A DNA stretch of 64,000 nt from positions 1-64,000 of the forward strand of contig NZ_MLJJ01000008.1 of the NCBI RefSeq assembly GCF_002095575.1. Direction: 5' to 3'. Made by a program: the position numbers and the translations under genes. The notes below the pieces were generated by a model that had not been told where the DNA came from, did not search any database, and saw nothing but the letters and a program-made list of their open reading frames with translations. How positions within the stretch are numbered: position 1 is the first letter of the stretch; each line of letters begins with the position of its first letter. The stretch comes from Pantoea septica (GTDB taxonomy: Bacteria; Pseudomonadota; Gammaproteobacteria; Enterobacterales; Enterobacteriaceae). Below are positions 36,799 through 47,006 of the stretch, piece after piece.

Positions 36799-38151
36799 TT
36801 AAGCGAGCCGATCCAGCAGCTTCTGATGAATGCCGCCAAATCCGCCGTTGCTCATAACGAGAATCGAATCGCCCGGCTGGGCGGCTTTCACGACCATCTC
36901 CACCAGCGTATCGATATCGGCGCTCCAGTGCGCCGGCGGCATGCAGGCTTCGGCCACGTCGGAGACCTGCCAGGGAATATGGTGCGGCTGGAACAGAAAC
37001 ACCTCATCCGCGCGTGCCAGCGAAGGCGCCAGGTCGTTTTTGCTCACGCCCATTTTCATGGTATTAGAGCGCGGTTCCAGCACCGCCAGAATACGCGCCC
37101 GGCCGCCAACTTTGCTGCGCAGCGCCGATAAGGTCGCCAGAATCGCCGTCGGGTGATGGGCGAAATCGTCATAAACCTTGATGCCGTTCACGTCGCCACG
37201 CAGCTCTAGCCGGCGGCGCGCGTTGATAAAGCTGTCGAGCGCCTGCGCCGCGTCTTCAGGTTTGACGCCGACGTGACGCGCAGCGGCGATCGCCATCAGG
37301 CCGTTGTGCATGTTGTGCTCGCCGACCAAAGACCAGTTCACCTCGCCGACCCTTTCGCCGTCGAGCAGGACTTCCCAGCGCGAGGCGTCCTGCACCAGCT
37401 TCTTCGCCTGCCAGCGGCCGCCCTCGCCGACGCTCTCCTGCTCGCTCCAGCAGCCCATCGTCATCACCTGGCGGATGTTGTTATCGTGCTCTGGCAGCAG
37501 GATTTTGCCCTGGCCCGGCACGATGCGCACCAGATGGTGGAACTGCTTCTGGATGGCGCGCAGATCGTCGAAGATGTCCGCGTGATCGAACTCAAGATTA
37601 TTGAGGATCAGCGTGCGCGGGCAGTAGTGAACGAATTTGGAACGCTTGTCGAAGAAGGCGCAGTCATACTCATCCGCCTCGATAACGAAGAATGGACTTT
37701 TTCCTAATTTTGCCGAGACGTCGAAGTTGCCGGGCACGCCGCCGATGATAAAGCCCGGCGCCAGTCCGCACGACTCCAGTATCCAGGCTACCATACCAGA
37801 AGTGGTTGTTTTGCCATGAGTTCCTGCTACCGCCACCACCCAGCGATCGCGCAGTACGAAGTCATGCAGCCACTGCGGGCCGGAAAGGTAGGGAATGTTG
37901 CGCTCCAGCACCGCTTCCACGCAGGGGTTGCCGCGCGTCATGGCGTTGCCGATGATAACGAGGTCCGGCGCGGGATCGAGCTGAGAAGCGTCGTAACCCT
38001 CTGTTAATTCTATGCCTTGCTGCTCGAGCAGCGTGCTCATCGGCGGATAAACGTTGGCGTCCGAACCGGTCACCTGATGGCCAAGGGAACGTGCCAGCAT
38101 CGCCAGACCGCCCATAAACGTGCCGCAAATCCCAAGGATATGAATACGCAT
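36799..38151 (-). CDS. mpl: Murein tripeptide ligase Mpl
   Basis: A 450-residue Mur-ligase-family enzyme that joins recycled L-Ala-gamma-D-Glu-meso-DAP to UDP-MurNAc. The ATP loop is AGTHGKTTT (residues 109-117), with DDFAHHPTAI and LEPRSNTMKMG in the C-terminal domain. ATG at 38151 is used because it gives the family start MRIHILGICGTFMGG. It is divergent from fbp as in E. coli. Confidence 0.97.
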   Translation of the reverse strand: MRIHILGICGTFMGGLAMLARSLGHQVTGSDANVYPPMSTLLEQQGIELTEGYDASQLDPAPDLVIIGNAMTRGNPCVEAVLERNIPYLSGPQWLHDFVLRDRWVVAVAGTHGKTTTSGMVAWILESCGLAPGFIIGGVPGNFDVSAKLGKSPFFVIEADEYDCAFFDKRSKFVHYCPRTLILNNLEFDHADIFDDLRAIQKQFHHLVRIVPGQGKILLPEHDNNIRQVMTMGCWSEQESVGEGGRWQAKKLVQDASRWEVLLDGERVGEVNWSLVGEHNMHNGLMAIAAARHVGVKPEDAAQALDSFINARRRLELRGDVNGIKVYDDFAHHPTAILATLSALRSKVGGRARILAVLEPRSNTMKMGVSKNDLAPSLARADEVFLFQPHHIPWQVSDVAEACMPPAHWSADIDTLVEMVVKAAQPGDSILVMSNGGFGGIHQKLLDRLA

Positions 38152-38319
38152 AACGAGATCCATTACTCAAAAGTTCGGCGCACAGTGTAACCCTGCTCGC
38201 AGACTTAAGAAACGGATTAGGACTATGGTTTTTGAAGTTCATTCGGCTAAACTGCGTACGCAAACGTTGGCGGTTTGCCAGGCAGGCTGCCACTCCATCG
38301 AAGATTCAGGGAATGTGTT

Positions 38320-39324
38320 ATGAAAACGTTAGGCGAATTTATCGTCGAGAAACAGCACGACTTTCCTCACGCAACAGGTGAACTGACGGCGCTAATTTCC
38401 GCTATTAAGCTGGGCGCGAAAATCATCCATCGCGACATCAACAAAGCCGGCCTGGTAGATATTCTCGGCGCAAGCGGCGTTGAAAACGTCCAGGGCGAGC
38501 AGCAGATGAAGCTCGATCTCTTCGCGAACGAGAAGCTGAAAGCGGCGCTGAAAGCGCGCGGTATCGTGGCGGGCATCGCCTCGGAAGAAGAGGACGAGTT
38601 CGTAATCTTCGAAGGAGTAGAACACGGCAAATACGTGGTGTTGATGGATCCGCTGGACGGCTCTTCCAATATCGACGTTAACGTCTCTGTCGGCACCATC
38701 TTCTCTATCTATCATCGCGTTAGCGCGCCAGGCACGCCGGTCACCGAAGCGGACTTTATGCAGCCGGGCAACAAGCAGGTCGCGGCGGGCTACGTAGTGT
38801 ATGGCTCCTCGACCATGATGGTTTACACCACCGGCTGCGGCGTCCACGCCTTTACCTACGATCCGTCGCTCGGCGTCTTCTGCCTGAGCCACGAGCGCAT
38901 GACCTATCCGCCGACGGGCTACACCTACTCGATCAACGAAGGCAACTATATTCGTTTCCCGCAGGGCGTGAAGAAATACCTGAAGTTCTGCCAGGAAGAG
39001 GATCATGCCTCACATCGTCCTTACACCTCGCGCTACATCGGCTCGCTGGTGGCGGATTTCCACCGCAACCTGCTGAAAGGCGGGATTTATCTCTACCCGA
39101 GCACCGCCAGCCACCCGAACGGCAAGCTGCGCCTGCTCTATGAGTGCAACCCGATGGCGTTCCTCGCCGAGCAGGCTGGCGGCAAGGCGAGCGACGGCGC
39201 GAATCGTATTCTCGACATTCAGCCGGAAACCCTGCATCAGCGCTGCCCGTTCTTCTGCGGCAATAACGCGATGGTCGACGACGTTGAGCGCTTCCTGCGC
39301 GAATACCCGGACGCTGCGCAGTAA
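38320..39324 (+). CDS. fbp: Class I fructose-1,6-bisphosphatase
   Basis: A 334-residue gluconeogenic enzyme that hydrolyses fructose 1,6-bisphosphate. The metal and phosphate site is [10 protein letters not shown] with Asp110 and Asp113, preceded by EEEDE. Length is close to E. coli Fbp (332). The chosen ATG matches the known N-terminus [16 protein letters not shown] bidirectional terminator follows. Confidence 0.98.
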   Translation: MKTLGEFIVEKQHDFPHATGELTALISAIKLGAKIIHRDINKAGLVDILGASGVENVQGEQQMKLDLFANEKLKAALKARGIVAGIASEEEDEFVIFEGVEHGKYVVLMDPLDGSSNIDVNVSVGTIFSIYHRVSAPGTPVTEADFMQPGNKQVAAGYVVYGSSTMMVYTTGCGVHAFTYDPSLGVFCLSHERMTYPPTGYTYSINEGNYIRFPQGVKKYLKFCQEEDHASHRPYTSRYIGSLVADFHRNLLKGGIYLYPSTASHPNGKLRLLYECNPMAFLAEQAGGKASDGANRILDIQPETLHQRCPFFCGNNAMVDDVERFLREYPDAAQ

Positions 39325-39340
39325 AAGCGGACTCTTGCAG

Positions 39341-39367
39341 AAAAGGGCGCGAATCTCGCGCCCTTTT
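39341..39367. terminator. Bidirectional terminator between fbp and chemoreceptor gene
   Basis: AAAAGGGCGCGA, three bases, TCGCGCCCTTTT forms a perfect 12-bp stem with A and T ends for both strands. Confidence 0.88.
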
Positions 39368-39370
39368 CTT

Positions 39371-40930
39371 TTACGCCGTTTCCAGCCGGAACAGCGATAC
39401 CGTGGATTGCAGATGCTGCGACTGCGCTTCCAGCGACTGGGTTGCCGCCGTAGCCTGCTCAACCAGCGCCGCGTTCTGCTGCGCCGCCTCGTCCATCTGC
39501 GTCACCGCCTGATTGACCTGCTCGATACCGCGGCTCTGCTCATCGGACGCCATTGAAATCTCCTTCATCAGCGTCGTCACGCGCATCACCTCGCTGGAGA
39601 TCTCATCCATGGTCTCGCCCGCGCGCGTCGCCATATCGCTGCCCTCTTTTACCCGCGTCTGCGACTCCGAGATCAGCCCGCGGATCTCTTTCGCCGCGTT
39701 GGCGCTGCGCTGCGCCAGCGTGCGCACTTCGTTGGCCACCACGGCGAAGCCGCGCCCCTGCTCGCCCGCGCGCGCCGCCTCTACCGAGGCGTTCAGCGCG
39801 AGGATATTGGTCTGAAAGGCGATGCTGTCGATCACGCCGAGAATATCGCCGATACGATTCGCGCTGGCGGTAATCTCCTGCATTTTCTCCATCACGTAGC
39901 TAACCACCTCCGCGCCGCGATCGGCGGTGTCGGAGACGCTGCTCGCCAGCTTATTCGCCTGCTGCGCGTTGGCGGCATTAAGGCGCACCGTGGCGGTCAG
40001 CTGCTCCATGCTGGCGGCGGTCTGCTCCAGCGATGCCGCCGACTCTTCGGTGCGCTGGGAAAGATGCACATTGCCCGCCGCCAGCTCGCGGCTGCCGACG
40101 TCGATCTGCAGGCTGGCGTGGAGCACCTGGCTAACCTGAGCGCGCAGCGCCTGCTGCATCTCCCCTAGCGCGCGGTTAAGGCGGCCCAGCTCGTTGTCGC
40201 CCGCAGGCGGCAGCGTCTGCGACAGATCGCCCGCCGCGACCTGCTCCAGATGGGTAATGGCGCGATTAAGCGGCAGCAGCAGCAGACGGCGCATCAGCAC
40301 CCAGGCCAGCACGAACAGCAGCAGCGTCAGCGCCACCGCCGCGCCAATAAGCGCCTTCATCAGCGTTTCGTTCCAGGCCGCCTGCGCCAGCTGCGCGTCG
40401 GTCACCTGATTGGCATAGCTGCCGAACGCCGCCACCGCAGTGCTGTAGTTCAGGGCGAGCTTAGCGAGATTGCCCTCGAGCACGCTGTAGTATTCGTCGG
40501 TATACTGCTTTTCCAGCGCATCCATGATGGGTTTGATGCCCTGCGCCAGGTAGGCGTTGTAGGCCGATATGATGTCGTCAGCCAGCTTTTTACCGTGCGC
40601 CGTTACCGTTCCTGCCGCGACGAACGCTTTCATATTCCGCTGCGAATCCTGAACGTCAGCCTGCGCCTGCTTCGCCAGGGCGGCGCCTTCGTCCAGCAGG
40701 CCGATCTCGATTTTGCGCACCGCCAGCGCGGCGGTGGCGCGCGCGCGCATCAGGTCGCCGTTGCTTTGATAGAGCGCATTGAGCTCGACGCCCTGGATGC
40801 GGTTGATCACATCCAGCGATCGGTTTCCTTTGTTAATGGCAATGATGCCCATGACGCTGACCGCCAGCAGCAGCAGCGTCATAAAGGCGAGTAAAGCTAA
40901 TAATCCTGTGCGTAGTGAGAGCTTTTTCAT
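39371..40930 (-). CDS. Methyl-accepting chemotaxis protein (four-helix Tar/Tsr-type sensor)
   Basis: A 519-residue chemoreceptor. Two membrane helices (about 10-30 and 192-212) flank a helical periplasmic sensor, followed by HAMP (about 213-265) and the signalling domain whose hairpin tip reads [25 protein letters not shown] and RGFAVVANEVRTLAQRS split by a turn. Methylation helices contain EESAASLEQTAASMEQL. It lacks a C-terminal NWETF-type CheR tether. Ligand unknown. ATG 40930 is chosen as it begins MKKLSLRTG; no chemotaxis genes are adjacent. Confidence 0.92.
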   Translation of the reverse strand: MKKLSLRTGLLALLAFMTLLLLAVSVMGIIAINKGNRSLDVINRIQGVELNALYQSNGDLMRARATAALAVRKIEIGLLDEGAALAKQAQADVQDSQRNMKAFVAAGTVTAHGKKLADDIISAYNAYLAQGIKPIMDALEKQYTDEYYSVLEGNLAKLALNYSTAVAAFGSYANQVTDAQLAQAAWNETLMKALIGAAVALTLLLFVLAWVLMRRLLLLPLNRAITHLEQVAAGDLSQTLPPAGDNELGRLNRALGEMQQALRAQVSQVLHASLQIDVGSRELAAGNVHLSQRTEESAASLEQTAASMEQLTATVRLNAANAQQANKLASSVSDTADRGAEVVSYVMEKMQEITASANRIGDILGVIDSIAFQTNILALNASVEAARAGEQGRGFAVVANEVRTLAQRSANAAKEIRGLISESQTRVKEGSDMATRAGETMDEISSEVMRVTTLMKEISMASDEQSRGIEQVNQAVTQMDEAAQQNAALVEQATAATQSLEAQSQHLQSTVSLFRLETA

Positions 40931-41085
40931 GATGTTGTTTTCCGTTTGCTTATATAAAGGCAGAAAATCCAGTAGCCCTAAAACGTACAAGTTATCGGCA
41001 GTTGCCCAGGGAAACTTTACCGACGTTGATGGTCATTTCGCTGATGATCACCCACGCTTAACCTTTCTTAATAAGGATTCACAGC

Positions 41086-41499
41086 ATGAAAAAAGGTATC
41101 GCCGTCGTCGGCCTGCTGTTCTGCGCCTCTGCGCTGGCGCAGCAGAACCCGATCGATCAGGCGCTGGAGCAGTGTCTCAACGGCGCATCCGCCACCGCGG
41201 CGATGGTGTCGTGCTACGACCGCGCCAGCCAGGCCTGGGATAGCGAGATGAACACGCAATATGGCCAGTTAATGAAGAAGCTCACCAGCGAGCCTAAAAA
41301 TAAGGTGCGCGGTGCGCAGCGTCAGTGGCTGGCGTATCGCGACAGCTGGCAGTCGGCGAGCGCGGCTTATTTCAACAGCACGCAGGGCACGCTGGCGCAA
41401 ATTTCGCTGGCGACACAGCGCGTCGATTTGGTGCGTAATCAGGCGCTATTGCTGCGCTCGATGAATAAAGGCAGTTGCGCCGACGGCGGCGATTGTTGA
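41086..41499 (+). CDS. LprI-like (DUF1311) periplasmic protein
   Basis: A 137-residue exported protein with signal peptide [18 protein letters not shown]. The mature part has the LprI pattern: [27 protein letters not shown], then [22 protein letters not shown]. Four Cys may pair. LprI of mycobacteria inhibits lysozyme, but most DUF1311 members are uncharacterised, so no function is claimed. Confidence 0.82.
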   Translation: MKKGIAVVGLLFCASALAQQNPIDQALEQCLNGASATAAMVSCYDRASQAWDSEMNTQYGQLMKKLTSEPKNKVRGAQRQWLAYRDSWQSASAAYFNSTQGTLAQISLATQRVDLVRNQALLLRSMNKGSCADGGDC

Positions 41500-41570
41500 T
41501 AAATGGAGACGGTTCTTTTATTCACGCGCCGGCATCGGCTGGCGCATCCGTCTATTTTCAGGGAGAAATC

Positions 41571-42020
41571 ATGGCTGCGTACGCCTCTACCCTTATTCTT
41601 ATCGGCCTCGCGGTCCTCAGCTATTTCGTCCACAACAGCGCGGTCACTATCTCTATTCTGATCCTGCTGGCGATCAAGCTCACCCCACTGTCGCAGTTCT
41701 TTCCCTACGTCGAGAAACAGGGCATTCAGCTCGGTATTATTATCCTGACGGTCGCCGTTATGGCGCCGCTCGCCAGCGGTTCGCTTCCCGCCTCGTCGCT
41801 GCTGAAATCTTTCGCCAGCTGGCAGTCGATCGTGGCGATTCTGGTCGGCATTTTCGTCGCCTGGCTGGGCGGGCGCGGCGTGAGCTTTATGAGCGCGCAG
41901 CCGTCGGTCGTCGGCGGCCTGCTGATCGGCACGGTGATTGGCGTCGCCTTCTTTCGCGGCGTGCCGGTCGGACCACTGATTGCTGCAGGGATCGTCTCGC
42001 TGTTCGTCGTTGCGAAGTAG
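41571..42020 (+). CDS. DUF441 family inner membrane protein (YeaL-like)
   Basis: A 149-residue protein with four or five membrane helices. The family is recognised from [32 protein letters not shown] and [20 protein letters not shown], each shown here in parts of the chain. Function unknown. GGGAG lies five bases before the ATG at 41571. Confidence 0.88.
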   Translation: MAAYASTLILIGLAVLSYFVHNSAVTISILILLAIKLTPLSQFFPYVEKQGIQLGIIILTVAVMAPLASGSLPASSLLKSFASWQSIVAILVGIFVAWLGGRGVSFMSAQPSVVGGLLIGTVIGVAFFRGVPVGPLIAAGIVSLFVVAK

Positions 42021-42076
42021 GACGAGGAGCATTCCGAAAGGTCAAAATTGGGGGCATACTTTCACAGGCAGTTGGC

Positions 42077-42082
42077 TATAAT
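42077..42082 (+). promoter_or_regulatory. -10 box of ppa promoter
   Basis: A perfect TATAAT preceded by GGC, 38 bases before the ppa start. No good -35 box at 17 bases is present (GCATAC). Confidence 0.55.
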
Positions 42083-42120
42083 AGCCGACACTCAACATGT
42101 GACTATTGAAGGAATGCCCG

Positions 42121-42651
42121 ATGAGTTTGAACCAGGTGCCTGCCGGTAAAGAACTGCCAGAAGATATCTACGTTGTCATTGAGATCCCGGCCAACGCCGA
42201 TCCGATCAAATACGAAGTCGACAAAGATTCCGGCACCCTGTTCGTAGACCGTTTTATGTCTACGGCGATGTTCTACCCGTGCAACTACGGTTATATCAAC
42301 CACACCCTGTCGCTGGATGGTGATCCGGTTGACGTGCTGGTTCCGACCCCGTATCCGCTGCAGCCGGGCTCCGTGATCCGCTGCCGTCCGGTTGGCGTGC
42401 TGAAAATGACCGACGAGTCTGGCGAAGATGCCAAACTGGTTGCCGTGCCGCACACCAAGCTGACCAAAGAGTACGATCACATTAAAGATGTGAACGACCT
42501 GCCGGAACTGCTGCGCGCGCAGATCACCCACTTCTTCGAGCAGTATAAAGCGCTGGAAAAAGGCAAATGGGTGAAGGTTGAAGGCTGGGACAACGCCGAA
42601 GCGGCGAAAGCTGAAATCATCTCCTCTTTCGAGCGCGCTCAGAAGAAATAA
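42121..42651 (+). CDS. ppa: Inorganic pyrophosphatase
   Basis: A 176-residue family I soluble pyrophosphatase, same length as E. coli. The metal-binding signature DGDPVDVLV has Asp66, Asp68 and Asp71. It drives biosynthesis by hydrolysing pyrophosphate and is essential. ATG 42121 is preceded by GAAGGAATGCCCG. Codon use is that of a highly expressed gene. Confidence 0.98.
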   Translation: MSLNQVPAGKELPEDIYVVIEIPANADPIKYEVDKDSGTLFVDRFMSTAMFYPCNYGYINHTLSLDGDPVDVLVPTPYPLQPGSVIRCRPVGVLKMTDESGEDAKLVAVPHTKLTKEYDHIKDVNDLPELLRAQITHFFEQYKALEKGKWVKVEGWDNAEAAKAEIISSFERAQKK

Positions 42652-42667
42652 TCTGGCGCCGCCCGAT

Positions 42668-42697
42668 AAAAAACACCGTCCTCTGGACGGTGTTTTT
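42668..42697. terminator. Terminator after ppa, first of two copies
   Basis: AAAACACCGTCC, TCT, GGACGGTGTTTT is a perfect 12-bp stem with A and T runs, thus usable in both directions. A second, slightly eroded copy is at 42845-42873. Confidence 0.9.
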
Positions 42698-42718
42698 ATT
42701 TGTGCGCCGGGTGACTGA

Positions 42719-42826
42719 GCGGGTGATATGGGCCGAAGAGCAAAGCGTCCCGCGTCAGGGAAGACGCCGGTCGAGCTGGCATGGATGCCGCTTTTTGCGT
42801 CTTTGCGATCGGCCCATATCACCCGC
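42719..42826. repeat. Dispersed palindromic repeat, copy C (108 bp)
   Basis: The longest inverted ends of the three copies: AGCGGGTGATATGGGCCGA at the left pairs perfectly with TCGGCCCATATCACCCGCT at the right. The interior shares GAAGAGCAAAGCGTCCCGCG and GTCTTTGCGATC with copies A and B. It lies between convergent ppa and ytfP, with one terminator copy on each side. Confidence 0.88.
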
Positions 42827-42844
42827 TCTTTAAGGCCGCAGATA

Positions 42845-42873
42845 AAAAAACACCGCCCTCTGGACGGTGTTTT
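42845..42873. terminator. Terminator before ytfP end, second copy
   Basis: AAAACACCGCCC, TCT, GGACGGTGTTTT; same hairpin as 42668-42697 with one C-A mismatch. On the minus strand it follows ytfP directly and ends in seven T. Confidence 0.85.
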
Positions 42874-42876
42874 CGT

Positions 42877-43233
42877 TTATGCGTCTGACGGGGGATCGTC
42901 GCGCCGTAGCCAGTCGCCGCTGGCGATGCGCTGACGTCCCTTAACCGGGCGCTGATAGACGTAAAGCCATGCGCTGCCGTAAGGCGTTTGCATCAGCTGG
43001 CGTTTGTATTCGCCAGCCTTAGTGCGCAATGCATCCAGCTCGCCCAGCGTTGTGGCGTCGATGCGGTAAACTTCACAATAGACGGTTCCTTCGCCCGGGA
43101 TCACGCCCGGATAATGGCCGAGACTGTAGAGCTCGTAGCCCTCAATCTGCATATCCCCCAGCCATTGCGCATTCGTCATCCAGTGACTGTTTCCCTGTTT
43201 GCGCCGTAAACTGCCGTAGACAATTATTCGCAT
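42877..43233 (-). CDS. ytfP: Gamma-glutamylcyclotransferase-fold protein YtfP
   Basis: A 118-residue protein with the GGCT-like fold. The YGSL motif is at residues 6-9 (VYGSLRRKQGNSHWM), and PGVIPGEGTVYCEVY follows. Its E. coli counterpart has no proven substrate. It is two bases after tamB in the tamA-tamB-ytfP operon. Confidence 0.93.
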   Translation of the reverse strand: MRIIVYGSLRRKQGNSHWMTNAQWLGDMQIEGYELYSLGHYPGVIPGEGTVYCEVYRIDATTLGELDALRTKAGEYKRQLMQTPYGSAWLYVYQRPVKGRQRIASGDWLRRDDPPSDA

Positions 43234-43235
43234 TG

Positions 43236-46200
43236 CTAAAACTCAAACTGATAGAGCAAATCAAGAGCCTGGTCCACACCAGACACGGCTTCTAAATAGA
43301 GTTTGGGCATCAGGCGATAACGCAAGGTTAACGTCGCCAGTGAATCAAATATGCCGACACCATATTTTACTTGTAGACCCGGCAGCACATAGCCGCTGAC
43401 CTGCACCTGCTGGCTGTCGCCAACGCCGGTGGTATCAAGGGCAAGATTGCTGACGCCGAACGTCTCGCCGATTTTACCCACAACCTGACCACTTTGCGCA
43501 ACCCCCAGGCCAATTAAGGCGGAGGTTAATGCGTTGCCGTCGCCGTCCGTGCCCAGTCCCTGACCGCGCAGCAGATAGGAAAGCGCTTCCTGCTGCGACA
43601 TCGCCGGATCGGAGAAGACTTCTACCTTCGGCTCATCCGCCAGACCGGTCACGCGCAGGCCGGCCGTCACGTCATCCTCTGTCGCTTCAGGGTTACGAAT
43701 CGCCTCAAGGTTGATATAAGGCTGATCCGGCGGGCCGGCGAACTGCAGCTCGCCTTTGCGCACGATAAGATCCTGCCCGTAAGCGTGGAAGCGGCCGGAC
43801 GGGATATTGATCTGGCCGTTGAGGCCCAGCCCGGTTTTGTCCTGCACCACTTTCAGGTCGCCGTTGAGCTTCGCCTTCAGGCCAAAGGCCGACAGCCGCA
43901 CGTCGTTGCCGACGTGGATCACCAGGTTGCTGTTGATCGGGATGGCGGCGGTTTTCGGCTGAATCGGCTGCAGATTTTTATCCAGCAGCACCTCGTCCGA
44001 AGAGACGCCGGTGGCGCTCTCCGGCACCTCCTGCACGGTGATGCGCGCCCAGGGGATATCGACGCTGCCATCCAGGCTAAAGGCCGCCGGCGTCGCCTCG
44101 AAAACCAGATCCGGCGAGACGTCCATGCGCACCATCGGCGGCACGGTCACGCGTACGCGGCTGCCCTGCGCGGCGATACGGGCGCGCCAGTTGTCGAGCT
44201 GGCTCCAGTCCGCGCTGCCGTTGAGGTTGATATTGCCCTGCGCGGTCTGCACCAGACCGTTGAGCGTCGAGCTCATGCCGTTGAACACCATATTCAGGTT
44301 CGCAGCGGTGAGATCGACCGGCATAAAGTTGCCGTCGACGTCGACGCCCTGCAGGCCAAGCTGGCCGAAGATCTGCGGCTGCTTCACGCTGCCGCCGAGG
44401 CGCAGCGCGCTGTTAAGGCTGCCTTTGATCTTCTCGCCCTGCATCAGCGCCGGATTGAACATCGCCAGCGAGATATTGCGAATGTTGACGTTGCCGCCCA
44501 GCGTACGGCGGTTCTGCGGATCGGCGATCTGCACGTTGCCGTCGAGCTGTCCATTGTTGGCGATGCGGATCAGCCAGTCGAGATCGGCGCGGCCGTTGCG
44601 CAGCGCCGCGTTCAGGTTGAGCGCGCTGAAATCGATGGGCAGCGTATTGCCCTGCACGTCCTGACGGACCTTGACGCCGTTGCCTTTCAGCGAGACGGTG
44701 CCGGTCGGCAGCGCGCCGTCCGCGGTCCAGTTCACGCGCGCATCGCCGCTAAAGACGCCCGCCAGCTGGGTTTCGTCCGGCAGGAAGGGTTTAATCATCG
44801 CGAGGTCGAAGCGGTTAAGCTGGATATGCGCGTGGCCGCTCGGGCCAGCTTCGACCGGCTCGGGCACGCAGAGCTGCGCGTTGGGGTTCTGCCAGCAGTG
44901 TGGCCCGATGGTGGCGGTCTGCTTCGCGTTAAGGTAGTCGATCGCCATCGCGCGCGTCAGACGCCATTCGCCCACCGGCGTGTCAAAGCGCGTATTGTTA
45001 AGCGTACCCTGCCAGCGCTGCTGCTGGCGATCGAAGCTGCCGTTCAGCGCCAGCTGGCCGGAAACCGGCTCGCCCTGCACGTTAAGTTTCAGCTGATGCG
45101 CTTTTTCATTGCCGTCGGCGTTGAGCGTCAGCAGGCCGATCTTGAGCGCGTCCTGCTGCAATTGCTCAACGCGCAGCTGCAGCTTGCCGGCCACCTGATC
45201 GCTGGAGCGTACGTCACCGTCCAGCGTGACGCGCCGGATCTGCAGCTGCTGCCAGCGCAGGCCGGTCGCGTTGAGATCGGCCAGCAGCTGCGGCGCCTGC
45301 AGCGTGCCGCGCGCCTTGATGGTGCCTTTGGCGACACCGCCCAGCCCCGGCAGCGCGTTATCAAGATGGGGCGCGTCGATGGTGGCGTCCAGATTAAGCG
45401 CATCGCCCAGTGAACCCTTGACGTCCAGATTGTTGCGGCCCAGCGCGATTTTCACGCCCGGGATATCCCACTGGTTATAGCTGTTGCCTTTCAGCGAGCC
45501 TTCGGCGCTGACCGCATTCTGTTTGACGTTGCCCTTCAGCTGCAGCTGCGGCACGCTCATCTGCCAGCTGCCGCCGTAAAGGCTGCCGCGCGTGGCGATT
45601 TTGCCGTCCAGCTTCGCCGGCCAGTCAGGATACTGGCGCGCCGTGTCGATGCCGGAGAGCGTCAGCTCGCTGCGCCAGCTGATGGCTTTGCTCCAGTCCA
45701 CCAGCGCCGTCAGGTCGACGTTGCCCTGCAGCGCGCCGATGCGCAGCTTATCAAGGTTGAACTGCTCGACGTTGCCTTTGCCGTCCAGCGCCACGGTGGC
45801 GGGCGGCACGCTGTCGCCCTTCACCGCCGTGCGCAGCGACATCACGTAGTCAGTGGCTTTGCCTTTGAACTGGTAGTCGAGATTGTCCGCCTGGTACTGC
45901 ACCGCGCCGGTCAGCGGCCAGCGCAGCTGCGGACTGGTGAGGCGCAGCGACAGCGGCAGCCCCGCCACCGCCAGCTGGGTGGCGGCGTCGAGCTGGGCGC
46001 GTACCGGCCCAGAGAGATTCAGGCCCAGCTTCAGCTCGTCGCGCATGGCGCCGCCCAGATCCAGCTTGATCTTCTCTCCTTTCAGCGGCTCGACGTTCGC
46101 CGTGCCGTTAAGCGTGAAATTTACCGGCCAGTTGTCCGCCAGCGTCGCTTCGCCGCTGCCGTTAAGCTGGCCGAGGTTCGAATCGACGTCCAGCGTCTGC

Positions 46201-47006
46201 AGCTGCAGCCGCCGGTCGGCGCTTTTCGCCTTCAGCAGCAGGCGGTTTACCGCAATGTCGGTATCGCCGGTGAGGCGCAGCTGTTCGCCGAGGATCTCCT
46301 GCACGTCGATATCGAGCGGCAAACGGAAGTCGGGCAGCTCAGGCAGCAGTGGTTTGGCGAACATCGCCTGCAGCGTTTCGCCCAGCGGCTTCTCATCCTG
46401 CTGCGGCTGCTGCACCTTGGGCTGCACGACCTCTTCGTTGGCGACCTGCGCCGCCTTCGGCAGCGCCACCAGCAGGCTCTGGATATGGGTCGGGTTAAGC
46501 GTCAGCGCGCGATCCTGCCACTGCAGACCGGTAGTGAAGTCGAGCAGCGAGATCGCGGTGTCGTCGATCTTTACATTGATGTTATGCAGGCCGAGATGAC
46601 GCAGCGTAATCGGATAGGGGGTGCTGAGATCGCCGCCGCCGCTCTCCTCTTCCGGCGGCGCCTCCTGCGCTGGCGTCATCTTTTTGCTGTCGACCACTAC
46701 GCTGACATCCTTCAGCGCGATATCGTTGACGCACACCGAGGAGTGCAGCAGGCAGTTAAGATCGACCGCCAGGTGAAACGTGCCGGCATCGACGTTGACG
46801 CCGGGCATTTCATAGCGCAGGCCGGTGATGGTCAGGTTGCGCCAGCCGCCGTCAACCTGCTTGATCGATAAACCTGGCACCCAGCGCGTCGCGCCGTTCA
46901 GTACCAGATGCAAGCCAGGGGTAGTGCCGATTAAAAACGCCACGCCGCCCAGCAGCACTACCAGAAAAATCAGTACGCCGATCAGGACCTTTTTCCACAG
47001 CTTCAT
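43236..47006 (-). CDS. tamB: Translocation and assembly module protein TamB
   Basis: A 1256-residue AsmA-like envelope protein. An N-terminal inner-membrane helix (residues about 7-28) anchors a long beta-taco that spans the periplasm, ending in the DUF490 domain ([21 protein letters not shown] and YLLRGQGLG regions). TamB works with TamA in outer membrane protein insertion and, with YhdP and YdbH, in phospholipid transport to the outer membrane. Its start overlaps the tamA stop by four bases. Length matches E. coli (1259). Confidence 0.97.
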   Translation of the reverse strand: MKLWKKVLIGVLIFLVVLLGGVAFLIGTTPGLHLVLNGATRWVPGLSIKQVDGGWRNLTITGLRYEMPGVNVDAGTFHLAVDLNCLLHSSVCVNDIALKDVSVVVDSKKMTPAQEAPPEEESGGGDLSTPYPITLRHLGLHNINVKIDDTAISLLDFTTGLQWQDRALTLNPTHIQSLLVALPKAAQVANEEVVQPKVQQPQQDEKPLGETLQAMFAKPLLPELPDFRLPLDIDVQEILGEQLRLTGDTDIAVNRLLLKAKSADRRLQLQTLDVDSNLGQLNGSGEATLADNWPVNFTLNGTANVEPLKGEKIKLDLGGAMRDELKLGLNLSGPVRAQLDAATQLAVAGLPLSLRLTSPQLRWPLTGAVQYQADNLDYQFKGKATDYVMSLRTAVKGDSVPPATVALDGKGNVEQFNLDKLRIGALQGNVDLTALVDWSKAISWRSELTLSGIDTARQYPDWPAKLDGKIATRGSLYGGSWQMSVPQLQLKGNVKQNAVSAEGSLKGNSYNQWDIPGVKIALGRNNLDVKGSLGDALNLDATIDAPHLDNALPGLGGVAKGTIKARGTLQAPQLLADLNATGLRWQQLQIRRVTLDGDVRSSDQVAGKLQLRVEQLQQDALKIGLLTLNADGNEKAHQLKLNVQGEPVSGQLALNGSFDRQQQRWQGTLNNTRFDTPVGEWRLTRAMAIDYLNAKQTATIGPHCWQNPNAQLCVPEPVEAGPSGHAHIQLNRFDLAMIKPFLPDETQLAGVFSGDARVNWTADGALPTGTVSLKGNGVKVRQDVQGNTLPIDFSALNLNAALRNGRADLDWLIRIANNGQLDGNVQIADPQNRRTLGGNVNIRNISLAMFNPALMQGEKIKGSLNSALRLGGSVKQPQIFGQLGLQGVDVDGNFMPVDLTAANLNMVFNGMSSTLNGLVQTAQGNINLNGSADWSQLDNWRARIAAQGSRVRVTVPPMVRMDVSPDLVFEATPAAFSLDGSVDIPWARITVQEVPESATGVSSDEVLLDKNLQPIQPKTAAIPINSNLVIHVGNDVRLSAFGLKAKLNGDLKVVQDKTGLGLNGQINIPSGRFHAYGQDLIVRKGELQFAGPPDQPYINLEAIRNPEATEDDVTAGLRVTGLADEPKVEVFSDPAMSQQEALSYLLRGQGLGTDGDGNALTSALIGLGVAQSGQVVGKIGETFGVSNLALDTTGVGDSQQVQVSGYVLPGLQVKYGVGIFDSLATLTLRYRLMPKLYLEAVSGVDQALDLLYQFEF

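Noticed and set aside
43785-45413. Open frame of 542 codons antisense to tamB
   Set aside because: Composition typical of a reverse-frame shadow; tamB is intact and full length.
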